Positions 38,054 to 47,186 are shown, numbered from the stretch's first letter. The stretch: DNA of 64,000 bases from Halomonas qaidamensis (GCF_025917315.1 NZ_CP080627.1:124001-188000), one strand, 5' to 3'. Notes: generated from the sequence alone by a model not told the origin. Numbers and translations: made by a program.

Positions 38054-38835
38054 TGTTGCTCCTCTTGACGCCTTGTCATGCGTAGACCTATGTGACGACG
38101 CAGCGCAGGCGGTAAAATTCCTAAACATTTCACGAGATAGGTAAAACGGCGTGGAAAGTGTATATCTAGTCGCCCTTTAACGAGGCCTGCAATGATCGCA
38201 TCAGCTGCTTGATCGGCGGTGACCTGCATGGGCATAGGGAAATCATTACGATCAGTTAAGGGTGTTTTCACAAAGCCGGGGTGAATCAAGCTAACGTCAA
38301 TGCCTTCTTGATCAAGGTCAAGGCGTAATGATTCCAAAAAGTAGCTGATAGCTGCTTTTGAAGCGCCATAAGCCTCTGCACGAGGCAGTGGCAAATAGGC
38401 AGAGGCACTGGAGGTGGCGGCAAGGCGAGCTGGTTTACCTTCTTTACGGGCATCTCTCAATAGCGGCAGTGCCGCTTCGACGCCATAGAGGGTGCCAAAC
38501 AAATTAGGCGTAAAGACTCGCTCAATCAGTTCCATGTCAAAATGCTGAGCATCGAGGTATTCGCAGGTGCCTGCATTGAACAGCGCAACATCCAGTGCGC
38601 CGAGCCAAGTGTTGATCTGCTCACCCGCTGCAATCACTGCTTGGCGATCGCTTACGTCAAGGGGTAGCGAATAAGCATTGGAGTGGCCTGCACACAAGCT
38701 GTCTAACGCTGCTTGGTTACGAGCGCTAAGCACGACGTGGTGACCTTGGGCGATGAGCTTTTTGGCAAGCGCTTCGCCAATGCCTGACGTAGCCCCTGTT
38801 AGCCAAATGCGTTGGGGCGTTTTCCATGTGCTCAT
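38050..38835 (-). CDS. Short-chain dehydrogenase/reductase
   Basis: About 261 residues with the Rossmann loop TGATSGIGEAL, NAG in LFNAGTCEY, catalytic Ser in ATSSASAYLPL and YxxxK in AYGASKAAISYF. ATG 38835 is preferred over 38868, since AGGAGA lies just upstream. It is the second gene of the SnoaL-SDR-FAD-DUF1365-cfa-DUF2878 operon. Substrate unknown. Confidence 0.88.
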   Translation of the reverse strand: MSTWKTPQRIWLTGATSGIGEALAKKLIAQGHHVVLSARNQAALDSLCAGHSNAYSLPLDVSDRQAVIAAGEQINTWLGALDVALFNAGTCEYLDAQHFDMELIERVFTPNLFGTLYGVEAALPLLRDARKEGKPARLAATSSASAYLPLPRAEAYGASKAAISYFLESLRLDLDQEGIDVSLIHPGFVKTPLTDRNDFPMPMQVTADQAADAIIAGLVKGRLDIHFPRRFTYLVKCLGILPPALRRHIGLRMTRRQEEQQ

Positions 38836-38894
38836 CGTGTTCTCCTGTGGCGGCCTGTTAGCACGCAACCTGCGTGCTGATGACGGGTCAAGGG

Positions 38895-39326
38895 TTAGCC
38901 AAGGCGCCGTTTCAGCCAGCGTATGGCGCGTCCCATCAATGGTAAGTGTTCGTATAACATCGCCCCTGCATCAAAGTAGTCACGATGCCGCGATACTCTT
39001 CCATCGTCTGCAAATGTTAGCGCGCTGCACCCGGCAACACGGATAGGGTTACCGTGGGCCAGGCGTGGATGAACAAACTCCATTGTCCACGTTACAAACG
39101 CTTGGTTAGCCTGTTGTTGCTGCATGTGATAGGTGAATTGGCAGCGTTCGACGTTTTCATACATTGTTGCGAAATAGCGCTCGAGTGCCGCTCGCCCTTC
39201 AATGTGGTGCAGTGGATCGTTGAAAACAATTTCTTCAGTATATACCTCGTATAGTTTTTCTGTACAGGTGTTGTCTAGTTTATTGAAGAAGGCGCAAAAA
39301 TTCGCCAAAGCTTGGTCGTTAGGCAT
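38895..39326 (-). CDS. SnoaL/NTF2-like fold protein
   Basis: 143 residues with the compact cone-shaped NTF2/SnoaL-like pattern: an N-terminal helix, IVFNDPLHHIEGRAALERYFATMY, FVTWTMEFVHPR, and GRVSRHRDYFDAGAMLYEHLP at the end. Proteins of this type with that ending regularly head cfa/SDR operons. AAAGGA is well placed before the ATG. Function unknown. It is the first gene of the minus-strand lipid operon. Confidence 0.8.
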   Translation of the reverse strand: MPNDQALANFCAFFNKLDNTCTEKLYEVYTEEIVFNDPLHHIEGRAALERYFATMYENVERCQFTYHMQQQQANQAFVTWTMEFVHPRLAHGNPIRVAGCSALTFADDGRVSRHRDYFDAGAMLYEHLPLMGRAIRWLKRRLG

Positions 39327-39382
39327 TACGCGATCCTTTGGTGGTTAAGCAACTTGAAAAATAAAGAGGAGGTAAAAAGAAC

Positions 39383-39411
39383 GTTTAAAGAGTGAGAGGG
39401 ATGACAGTCAA
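39383..39411 (-). promoter_or_regulatory. Candidate promoter of the SnoaL-SDR-FAD-DUF1365-cfa operon
   Basis: On the minus strand, TTGACT (complement of 39406-39411) is followed after exactly 17 bp by TTAAAC (complement of 39383-39388), about 55 bp before the start codon. The -35 is good and the -10 is weak, so an activator or another sigma factor may be involved. Confidence 0.35.
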
Positions 39412-39441
39412 TTTGCATCGCTGCTGCGCAGACGATGCAAA
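39412..39441 (-). terminator. Hairpin downstream of the photolyase gene
   Basis: A perfect 9-bp stem (TTTGCATCG / CGATGCAAA) with a 12-base loop, just after the phr stop and directly upstream of the next promoter. On the minus strand the stem is not followed by a clear T-run, so it may only slow or partly end transcription. Confidence 0.45.
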
Positions 39442-39452
39442 AAGTAGAGTAG

Positions 39453-40865
39453 CTATTTAGTTAGCGCTTTAAAGGCATCCAAAGCACGCTGGCGCGCAGC
39501 TTTATGATCAACGATAGGCGGTGGGTAGTCCGTTGGATTTAGCATATCCTGAGGCGGCGCATGGCGCGCTTTAGCAGGCAATGCGCTAAGAGTTGGCAAC
39601 CAGTGGGCAATAAATTCGCCATCCGGATCAAAGCGCGTTGACTGGGTAGTAGGGTTAAAAATCCGGAAGTAAGGCGCTGCATCCGTGCCCGTTGATGCCG
39701 CCCACTGCCAGCCACCGTTATTCGCGCAAAACTCACCATCGACCAAGTGGCGCATAAAAAATGCTTCACCACGTCGCCAGTCGATCAGTAGGTGCTTACT
39801 TAAAAACATTGCGGTGATCATGCGCAGGCGGTTGTGCATCCAGCCTGTGGTCACTAGTTGGCGCATGGCCGCATCCACAATTGGATAGCCGGTGCGGCCT
39901 TCACACCATGCATTAAAGCCTTTGTCGTCGTCACGCCAACGAAGCTGCTTGGTGTGCTCCTGAAATGGCTGATAGCGGCAAACTTGGGGGAAACCTACTG
40001 CAACATGTTGATAAAACTCACGCCAAATAAGTTCATTGACCCATGTTGTCAGTCCGGCATCACCGTCAGCTAAATGTCCCCCATTTTCGCTCATCACTGC
40101 CTGGAGACATTGGCGGTGAGAGATCATGCCTAGTGCCAGATAGGGTGAAAGTTCACTGGTGCCGCGTACCTTAGGGAAGTCCCGCTGCTGCTGATAGTGC
40201 CGACCGCGAAAGCGTAAAAAGCGTTCAAGATTGTCGCTAGCCGCATTTTCGCCAGCCGGCCATAAGCGGCCATCCACGGCAGTATCGTCAAGATTAGGCA
40301 GTGCGGGAAGTGAGTCGCTGTCAATCTCTAGTGGCGATTGCACCTTCGGCGTGTCGCGAAGCGCTAGTTGTTCCGCAGTCACCTGCTTATGCCACGCTTT
40401 TGAGAACGGAGTAAATACGCCGTAATAGTCGCCTTTTCCCGTTAGCAAGCTGCCAGGTGCAAAAGCAACGGCATCGTGGTGGCCTTGGGCGGTTATCCCT
40501 TCTTTTTCAAACGCCTCAAGCACAGCATGATCGCGGCGCTGCTCATTCAATGCATATTCGTAATTAAAATGAAGCTGGGTTATCTGATACGTGCGGGCGA
40601 TATCCACTAGTGTGCTAGCCGCTTCATCGTAATGGTCGATGTCGCGGTGTAGGAGTGGAATGTTCAGCCCATTCAGCGATGCTTTAACCGCAGCCACGCC
40701 GCGAGACCAGAAGTCGAGTTTGTTAGCACCATGTCCATGTTCTTGCCACTGAGCTACGCTGCGCAGGAATACGGCTACCACGGGGCCTTTGGCAGCAGCA
40801 GCGGCAAGCGCGGAGTTATCGTGAATGCGTAAGTCACTACGCAGCCAAACAAGCTGCAAATTCAT
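39453..40865 (-). CDS. phrB: Deoxyribodipyrimidine photolyase (class I)
   Basis: A 470-residue blue-light FAD enzyme that splits cyclobutane pyrimidine dimers. The N-terminal antenna domain (LVWLRSDLRIHDNSAL) and the FAD domain (TSELSPYLALGMISHRQCL, WVNELIWREFYQHV, GRTGYPIVDAAMRQL, GWMHNRLRMITAMFLSKHLLIDWR, GGWQWAASTGTDAAPYFRIFNP) are complete and match E. coli PhrB. AAGGATAT precedes the ATG. It follows the MerR regulator after 65 bp, and the two are probably one transcript. Confidence 0.96.
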   Translation of the reverse strand: MNLQLVWLRSDLRIHDNSALAAAAAKGPVVAVFLRSVAQWQEHGHGANKLDFWSRGVAAVKASLNGLNIPLLHRDIDHYDEAASTLVDIARTYQITQLHFNYEYALNEQRRDHAVLEAFEKEGITAQGHHDAVAFAPGSLLTGKGDYYGVFTPFSKAWHKQVTAEQLALRDTPKVQSPLEIDSDSLPALPNLDDTAVDGRLWPAGENAASDNLERFLRFRGRHYQQQRDFPKVRGTSELSPYLALGMISHRQCLQAVMSENGGHLADGDAGLTTWVNELIWREFYQHVAVGFPQVCRYQPFQEHTKQLRWRDDDKGFNAWCEGRTGYPIVDAAMRQLVTTGWMHNRLRMITAMFLSKHLLIDWRRGEAFFMRHLVDGEFCANNGGWQWAASTGTDAAPYFRIFNPTTQSTRFDPDGEFIAHWLPTLSALPAKARHAPPQDMLNPTDYPPPIVDHKAARQRALDAFKALTK

Positions 40866-40930
40866 GCTATATCCTTACCCGCGGTGATATTCAATAGCGC
40901 TCAATCTTCGGTGTTCAAAAGGGCAATGCC

Positions 40931-41851
40931 TCAAAGGATCCCCGACTCGCGAAGCAGGGGGCGAAGCCGTGCGATGGCTTGCGGTAAATCATCGCCCAGC
41001 ATATGTACAGGGCCGTCACGTAAGTCGTTCTTTCTGAGCTTTGCTACTTCACCGCAAACGCCAATCGGCACATTTAACGTTTCTGCTGCCTTGGGAAGTG
41101 TTTGGCGAATGTAGTCATCGCTTTCACGCTGGCCGCTGGAAAGTAATACCATTGATGAGTGCAGTCGAGACACCGCGTTAGGTAGTTCCTTCAGCGCCAA
41201 CGAACGATCAAACATTTGTACGCGATAGCCTTGTTCGCTAGCCATTAATGCACACATCAACACCCACAATAGGCCGGGGTCTTCGGGCATGGCGCTTAAC
41301 AAAATGAGCGGCCCGCGCGTTGCCTGATTAGCATAATGCAAGCGGATGCCTACCTGGCTCCGCAAAAAAGCCTCAAAGGTGCGGCGCACAAGCTCATCAG
41401 GCTGGTCTGCCCATTTGGCCTCCAACGATAGAATCACCGGCTGCCAAAGTTCGTTAATAGCAATACTTAATGGATATAACGCTAAGCTTTGATGATAAAG
41501 CGTCTCCAATTTTGGGAGATCAACCGCTTCAATGGTTAGTTGAAGCTGTTGACGTTGGCTGGCCCAGTCGCCTGCATCCTGGGTGGGCGTTTCCACGGTT
41601 TCTGGTTGATCAAGTAAATCGGCTACCTGGCTAACCGGTACACCGCGGTTCAGCCATTGTAAAATTCGCTCAATACGGGTGATATCATCTTGCGCATATA
41701 ACCGATGTCCCTTTGGGGTGCGCTGTGGGCGGATTAAACCGTAGCGACGCTCCCAGGCACGTAGTGTGACCGAGTTAACACCCGTTAAACGGGAAACTTC
41801 CCTGATAGGATAAAGTGGGGTGTCGGGTGGGTGGGTCGCCTTATTACTCAT
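40931..41851 (-). CDS. MerR-family regulator, LitR/CarH-like, with a divergent cobalamin-binding-type domain
   Basis: About 306 residues. The N-terminal winged helix (YPIREVSRLTGVNSVTLRAWERRYGLIRPQRTPKGHRLY in pieces) has the WERRYGL signature of CarH/LitR light regulators. The C-terminal half resembles a B12-binding helical bundle plus Rossmann domain (LWQPVILSLEAKWADQ, ILLSAMPEDPGLLWVLMCALMASEQGYRVQMFD). The cobalt-ligating His of CarH (in E-R-H-E-L-G type motifs) is not seen; PEDPGLLW stands there, and the Glu-His pair on the helical bundle is also missing. It probably controls photolyase and the adjacent lipid operon, but B12-dependent light sensing is doubtful. ATG 41851 is preferred for ribosome-site spacing. 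Confidence 0.85.
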   Translation of the reverse strand: MSNKATHPPDTPLYPIREVSRLTGVNSVTLRAWERRYGLIRPQRTPKGHRLYAQDDITRIERILQWLNRGVPVSQVADLLDQPETVETPTQDAGDWASQRQQLQLTIEAVDLPKLETLYHQSLALYPLSIAINELWQPVILSLEAKWADQPDELVRRTFEAFLRSQVGIRLHYANQATRGPLILLSAMPEDPGLLWVLMCALMASEQGYRVQMFDRSLALKELPNAVSRLHSSMVLLSSGQRESDDYIRQTLPKAAETLNVPIGVCGEVAKLRKNDLRDGPVHMLGDDLPQAIARLRPLLRESGIL

Positions 41852-42002
41852 GGGCGCCATTGCCTCTTGGTTGCCTGCAGCAATTGCTGCAGGGGTCTGT
41901 CAATAATTACCGTGGCGTTGTATCAGCGCCTAACCGGCGATCTGCCACATAGTTGGGAAGCTACTAAGCATGTAGTATTAATCATGTAGATAGCGTCACG
42001 CT

Positions 42003-42044
42003 ATTATAGCCACCTTTGTACAACTTGTGGCTTCTGGGTACAAC
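42003..42044 (-). promoter_or_regulatory. merR-phr promoter with TTGTACAA-type operator sites
   Basis: On the minus strand a perfect -10 TATAAT (complement of 42003-42008) is preceded by TTGTACAA (42016-42023), and 20 bp further by GGTTGTACCC (about 42036-42045). The two GTACAA elements are direct repeats two helical turns apart. TGTACA-type palindromes are the known operator core of the LitR/CarH family, so autoregulation by the MerR protein is likely. Confidence 0.6.
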
Positions 42045-42085
42045 CTTTCCCACGTGCTCATAAACGTTAAGCTTTCTTTCTAATT

Positions 42086-43150
42086 TTAGACCGACTGGCC
42101 TAATAGGGCTCTTCCTAATTCGTCGCCAGATAACCAAGCATCTTCTACACGACTGCCCCTGAAGCTATCCCCGCAAAGTGCTAATCCACGTGTGCTGTAC
42201 AAGTATGATTGTTGGCCTGCCTGGGCTGGTTGGGCATAACGCCAGCGATGCGCGCCTATCTCAACGATCTTAGGCAGTGCGGTTTGTTCTGGCAGCAGCG
42301 ACATGAAAGCTTCCAGCAGCTGTTGGGCAACGGTGTCGTTGTCACTCTCGATATGGTTATCGCTCCAGTCTAACTGGGCAAGTAGGCTGATACTTTCTGG
42401 CTGTAGCTCACGACCTGGCTTAGTGTGATTGCGCGACACTAGCCGCAGTGCAGGGTGATGAGTGTGAACGGTATGCCAAGCCGAGGCCACTTTTTCTATT
42501 GTCGGTAGTGGTTCTTCAAAAATAGCCCAACCTGCCCAGCATCCTCGTTGTGGCTTTGCTTCGCAGGCAGCGGCTAATGTTGGTTCCCACGCGGCTAATA
42601 ATGTGTTGGCTTGTGGCGGCGGAGCGCTAATAACCACCAGGTCAAAAGGCCCATGTATTGACCCGTGGCTATCGTGTAACTTCCAGCCAGCAGCCGTTTT
42701 ATCTAACCCAGTAATGTGGGTTTCAAGCGTAATAGCTGCATTAGGAAGAGCACTAAGCGTATCGGCTAGGTAACGGGTTAAGGCACTCATACGTGGTGCG
42801 CCGGTGTAACGCAGCTGATCGTCATTGTGTGTTTGCCAGCCGGATGCGCTAGCCTGATAACGTAACGTTGGCCAAATAGCAACGCAGCCGACGGCTTGCC
42901 ACTCGGCGACTTTTTCGGCAAACCGTTTATCGCGAGTGGTAAAAGCTTGTGCGCCCAGGTCTAGTGTCGCTCCAGGACGTTGTTTACTTGACATACGGCC
43001 GCCTGGTCCGCGTGCTTTATCAAATAGCGTCACATTGATTCCTTGACTGGCAAGCTGGTGACCACAGGCCAGGCCAGATAAACCTGCACCAATAATCGCT
43101 ACTGTATGGGCATCAGAGAGCATTGAAGGCACAGGTAATCGTTCAGACAT
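42086..43150 (-). CDS. Renalase-like FAD/NAD(P)-dependent oxidoreductase
   Basis: 354 residues. The FAD loop IIGAGLSGLACGHQL and the following FDKARGPGGRMSSKQ, DLGAQAFTTRD, and the C-terminal RWRYAQPA and GLALCGDSFRGSRVEDAWLSG match bacterial renalase-type amine-oxidase-fold proteins, which oxidise isomeric forms of dihydro-NAD(P). No clear ribosome site precedes the ATG; ATG 43123 is an alternative. It is divergent from the YfcH-type gene, and in many proteobacteria this family travels with phr and litR-type genes. Confidence 0.82.
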   Translation of the reverse strand: MSERLPVPSMLSDAHTVAIIGAGLSGLACGHQLASQGINVTLFDKARGPGGRMSSKQRPGATLDLGAQAFTTRDKRFAEKVAEWQAVGCVAIWPTLRYQASASGWQTHNDDQLRYTGAPRMSALTRYLADTLSALPNAAITLETHITGLDKTAAGWKLHDSHGSIHGPFDLVVISAPPPQANTLLAAWEPTLAAACEAKPQRGCWAGWAIFEEPLPTIEKVASAWHTVHTHHPALRLVSRNHTKPGRELQPESISLLAQLDWSDNHIESDNDTVAQQLLEAFMSLLPEQTALPKIVEIGAHRWRYAQPAQAGQQSYLYSTRGLALCGDSFRGSRVEDAWLSGDELGRALLGQSV

Positions 43151-43327
43151 AGGAACTCGCAGCGGCTAATTAAATGTGTAATGATCAAGGTGTAGTGCTT
43201 GTGTATAGATATCGTACAATAAAACGCTATGCAATGATCATTTAAACTGCGGTTATCCCCAAGAGGGCAGTTTAACGTCGGCACAGGCACGCGCTACCCC
43301 TCTCAGTCAGGCCATAGGAGTGACATC
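43151..43327. promoter_or_regulatory. Divergent control region of renalase-like gene and yfcH
   Basis: It holds TCGTACAA at 43212-43219, the same octamer as in the fabA region. AATGATCA occurs on both sides (43180-43187 and 43233-43240). On the minus strand TTGCAT, 17 bp and TATCTA could form a promoter whose spacer contains the octamer. Confidence 0.35.
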
Positions 43328-44230
43328 ATGCGGGTATTAATCACCGGAGGTAGCGGCTTTGTTGGCCAGCGACTCTGCCAACAACTTCTCGCTCAAGGGC
43401 ACGAGGTACAAGTCGTTTCCCGAACGCCCCACCAAGTGCGTGATCGGTTGCCTAAGGCCTGCGACATACGTGATAGTGCCCAGGCATTTATGGACACGCC
43501 ACCGGAGGCGTTGATTAACCTTGCCGGTGAGTCAATTGCGGCAAAGCGCTGGAGTGATAGCCAAAAAGAGACACTGATCCGTTCTCGGGTCGACAGCACT
43601 CAGCAGCTAATTACGCTCTGTGAGCAGCTGGAAGCTAACGGACAAGCGTTACCCAGCGTGATGATTAGCGGCTCTGCGATGGGGTATTACGGAGATCAAG
43701 GCGACAAGGTGGTGGATGAAACAACGTCGCCAAACGATGAGTTCGCTCATCGTCTTTGTGCGCAGTGGGAAGCGGCGGCAAAACCGATCGAGGCGATGGG
43801 CGTTCGCTTAGCGATACTGCGTATTGGGTTAGTGCTTGAAGCAGGGGGCGGTACGCTGCAGAAAATGCTGCCACCATTCAAGCTCGGACTCGGTGGGCGT
43901 TTTGGAAGCGGCAAACAGTTTATGCCCTGGATTCATCGTGACGATCTGGTGGCAGCGATTATGTTTTTGATGAACGAATCAACGCTTTCAGGCGCGTTTA
44001 ATGGCAGTGCGCCGCATCCGGTAACAAATGCTGAGTTCACGAAAACGTTGGCTAAGCAGCTTCACCGGCCGGCAGTTTTCCCCGTACCCGCTTTCGTACT
44101 AAAAGCGGGCTTTGGAGAGATGTCACAGCTGTTGCTGACTGGGGCTGATATGCGACCTGCACGTCTGATCGAGGCCGGGTTTACCTTTCAATACCCGACA
44201 CTCGATAAGGCGTTAGAGGCCATTCTTTAG
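43328..44230 (+). CDS. yfcH: NAD-dependent epimerase/dehydratase family protein, YfcH/TIGR01777 type
   Basis: 300 residues. Extended SDR fold with TGGSGFVGQRL at the start, LINLAGESIAAKRWS, the active-site region SGSAMGYYGDQGD, LRIGLVLEAGGGTLQKMLPPFKLGLGGRFGSGKQ in part, and PWIHRDDLVAAI. This ordering is diagnostic of the YfcH family, whose physiological substrate is not established. AGGAGTGACATC precedes the ATG. It converges on rapA with a 10-bp gap. Confidence 0.93.
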   Translation: MRVLITGGSGFVGQRLCQQLLAQGHEVQVVSRTPHQVRDRLPKACDIRDSAQAFMDTPPEALINLAGESIAAKRWSDSQKETLIRSRVDSTQQLITLCEQLEANGQALPSVMISGSAMGYYGDQGDKVVDETTSPNDEFAHRLCAQWEAAAKPIEAMGVRLAILRIGLVLEAGGGTLQKMLPPFKLGLGGRFGSGKQFMPWIHRDDLVAAIMFLMNESTLSGAFNGSAPHPVTNAEFTKTLAKQLHRPAVFPVPAFVLKAGFGEMSQLLLTGADMRPARLIEAGFTFQYPTLDKALEAIL

Positions 44231-44240
44231 TTTTTCAGGG

Positions 44241-47186
44241 TCAGGCATTGGGGTCGACAGTGATAATCACCCGCACGGAATCGAGCCGCAGGCGGGTGTT
44301 TTCTATTGCGTCGCTAAGTGCTTTACGTTCTTGCTTCAATGCCTCCAGTTCTTCACTACGAACCGCTGGATTGTGCTCTGCCAGGGCGGTTAAGCGAGCA
44401 AGTTCTGCATCAAGTTGGGCACGCATGCGTGTTTCAGCGCTTTCTACGATGCTGGGTAACTCACGTTCAGCTTCACCTTCACCCTGAATAAGCAAGCCGC
44501 GCAGTTGGTCATGGCGGCTTTTGATCAAGTCCCTTGCCAGCGACTTGTTCACTTTCTGCAGGTTTTTGCCAAGTCCGGTGAAGGAGATCTTGCTAGTTAG
44601 GTTTGCGCCTGATTCATCAAGCAGGACACGCACAGCAGTAGGCGGCAAGAAGCGGTTGAGGTGGAGTGATTTGGGGGCAGGGCAGTGGGTGCGGAACACC
44701 AACTCAGCCATTAAGCGGCCACTGGGAATCGCTGGATGGCGCAGTAGCGCAAGCGCCGTATTACCCATAGTGCCATCTAATATACGCTCCATCATTTCGC
44801 GCAGCAGCGGGTGCTCCCAAGAGAGCCGCTGAATATCGTCTCGTGCAAGTGCCAGTGCGCGGCTATAAGTGGCTGAAAAGCCCTCTTCCCCCTTCACCAG
44901 CCCTGGTAAGCCGTCCAGCATGTGTTGACTAGGCTGCAAATAAAGTAGGCCATTGCCAATGTCTTGGCTATCTACCCCAAAAATATCCAGGGCGCGCTCT
45001 ACAAAACGTGGCAACGCTGGATCTTCGTCCAACTCACGCACCGCCTCAATGACCTGCTGAGCACGGGCAGGGCGACAGGCGTTTAGCTCTAACAGCCGGT
45101 TACGGCCAGCATCCCGCTCAGCCAGTTTCGCGGTGAACATTTGGCGGGTTTCGTCGATGATTTCATCAAGCATTTCATCGTCGAGTAGGGCATCAGCCAA
45201 AGCATCACCAAAGGCATCATACAGATCGCTGCCAATGCCGTGAGGAGCACTGAACGCGTCCATGCCCTCATGATACCAGCGCAGTAGCCGTTCGCCTGGG
45301 CTGCCAGTGAAGGTGGGGACATGAAGTTCAATGGCGTGGCGCTGCCCTATCCGGTCGAGGCGGCCAATGCGCTGCTCCAGCTGGTCGGGGTGCTGGGGCA
45401 TATCAAACATCACCAAGTGGCGGCAGAACTGAAAGTTGCGGCCTTCTGAGCCGATTTCAGAGCATACCAGCACTTGGCAGCCGTCTTCTTCATCAGCAAA
45501 TGCCGCTGCGGCACGGTCACGCTCCACCAGCGATAATCCTTCGTGGAACACCGGTGCGTGATAGCCGCCTAGGACGCGCAGTCCTTCGGCAAGTCCTTCA
45601 GCGGTTTCTCTATGGTGAGCAATAATCAGTACTTTATCGTTGGCGAAGCCACTTTCGCTATCGTCACTCAGCTTTTCCAGTAGCCAGTTTACCCGTGGGT
45701 CGATATGCCACCAGGATTCGGTGTTAAGCGGATCATTGCTGAGCTCGCGATACATACTGTCTGGATAAATCAACACGTCGGGATGATCCATGCCCGTTTC
45801 AATCAGCAGTTCATCCAGGTAATCATCATCGCGTTCTAAGCGGCGCAGCACGCGCCGGTAGGCCGATGGCAGTTCCAGCTGGGCAAGGTGCAAACGACGT
45901 TCCGGGAACCCTCCCACATGCCGGCGGCTGTTGCGGAACATGACTCGTCCAGTACCGTGACGATCAAGCAGCGCATCGCGCAACTGAGCGCGGGCAGCAT
46001 CTTGCTGTTCAGCACTTGCCTCAGGGTTGCACAACGTTGCTAGCAACGCCTGGCTGTCACGGTCGTCCGCTACATTATCGACCCGTTTACGCGCCTCGCC
46101 GTTATCGGGTAGCTCATCCAAGGCATCAATGGCTTGAGCGACAGCGATGTAATGATGTTCTTCGTCTTTAAAGCGTTCGATATCGTGGTAACGCTCGGCA
46201 TCTAGCAAGCGCAAGCGAGCGAAATGACTCTCAACACCCATCTGTTCTGGCGTAGCCGTCAGCAGCAATAAGCCAGGAATATCAGCAGCAAGCTGCTCAA
46301 CACACTGATAGCCTGGGCCGCTGCCATCAGGGCTCCAGTCAAGATGATGGGCTTCATCGACGATCAATAAATCAAACTGGCTCGCCTGGGCCTGCTCTTG
46401 GCGGTGAATATTGGCGAACAGCCAACCTTGGCTAGCCAATACAATTTGGGCGCTTTCAAATGGATTGGCACTGCCGTGGGCGAGACTTTGGTGCTCATCC
46501 AGCAGGCTAACATTGAGTGAGAAACGGCGTAACAGCTCGACCAGCCATTGGTGGGTAAGGCTGTCTGGCACCAATATCAACGCGCGTTCTACTCGGCCAG
46601 CCAGAAGCAGACGGTGCAGAATCAGGCCCGCCTCAATCGTTTTACCCAGCCCAACTTCGTCTGCAAGCAGTACGCGCGGGGCATGGCGACCTGCCACTTC
46701 GTCAGCGATATACAGCTGGTGAGGAATCAGGTCGATGCGCGGCCCCGCAAAGCCCAGAGCGCTGTGCTGCTCGATGCGCTGATAGTGGTGCAGCGTGCGA
46801 AAGCGCAGGTCAAACCAGTCATTGCGGTCAACTTGGCCGGTCAACAGTCGATCGCGCGCCTGATCAAACTGCATGGTGTCGGCAAGCTTTGCTTCAGAGA
46901 GCTCACGAGGAAGGCCGCTGCTATCTTCACCAATGTAGGTGATTAAGCCATTGGTCTCTTTGCTATCGTCTACGATCATCTGCCAGCCATCAGCAGAAAT
47001 TACGCGGTCGCCGCTGCCAAACATGACGCGGGTCAAGGGCGCTTGGCGGGTGTTGTAGGTACGGGTTTCCTGGCTGGCACTGAACAAAATGGTAACGCTA
47101 CGGGCGTCGCAGTTAAGCACGGTGCCGAGTCCAAGCTCAGCCTCGCCGTCGCTAATCCAGCGCTGGCCGGGAGAAAAATCGCTCAT
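44241..47186 (-). CDS. rapA: RNA polymerase-associated ATPase RapA
   Basis: A 981-residue Swi2/Snf2-family ATPase that helps recycle RNA polymerase. The N-terminal Tudor-like region (FSPGQRWISDGEAELGLGTVL), the helicase motifs (LLADEVGLGKTIEAGLIL, DEAHH, LLLTATPEQMG), the second RecA lobe (LVCSEIGSEGRNFQF, LDRIGQRHAIELHVP) and the C-terminal coiled coil (SVRVIITVDPNA end) match RapA. Length equals the family norm. GAGG lies 6 bases before the ATG. Confidence 0.95.
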   Translation of the reverse strand: MSDFSPGQRWISDGEAELGLGTVLNCDARSVTILFSASQETRTYNTRQAPLTRVMFGSGDRVISADGWQMIVDDSKETNGLITYIGEDSSGLPRELSEAKLADTMQFDQARDRLLTGQVDRNDWFDLRFRTLHHYQRIEQHSALGFAGPRIDLIPHQLYIADEVAGRHAPRVLLADEVGLGKTIEAGLILHRLLLAGRVERALILVPDSLTHQWLVELLRRFSLNVSLLDEHQSLAHGSANPFESAQIVLASQGWLFANIHRQEQAQASQFDLLIVDEAHHLDWSPDGSGPGYQCVEQLAADIPGLLLLTATPEQMGVESHFARLRLLDAERYHDIERFKDEEHHYIAVAQAIDALDELPDNGEARKRVDNVADDRDSQALLATLCNPEASAEQQDAARAQLRDALLDRHGTGRVMFRNSRRHVGGFPERRLHLAQLELPSAYRRVLRRLERDDDYLDELLIETGMDHPDVLIYPDSMYRELSNDPLNTESWWHIDPRVNWLLEKLSDDSESGFANDKVLIIAHHRETAEGLAEGLRVLGGYHAPVFHEGLSLVERDRAAAAFADEEDGCQVLVCSEIGSEGRNFQFCRHLVMFDMPQHPDQLEQRIGRLDRIGQRHAIELHVPTFTGSPGERLLRWYHEGMDAFSAPHGIGSDLYDAFGDALADALLDDEMLDEIIDETRQMFTAKLAERDAGRNRLLELNACRPARAQQVIEAVRELDEDPALPRFVERALDIFGVDSQDIGNGLLYLQPSQHMLDGLPGLVKGEEGFSATYSRALALARDDIQRLSWEHPLLREMMERILDGTMGNTALALLRHPAIPSGRLMAELVFRTHCPAPKSLHLNRFLPPTAVRVLLDESGANLTSKISFTGLGKNLQKVNKSLARDLIKSRHDQLRGLLIQGEGEAERELPSIVESAETRMRAQLDAELARLTALAEHNPAVRSEELEALKQERKALSDAIENTRLRLDSVRVIITVDPNA

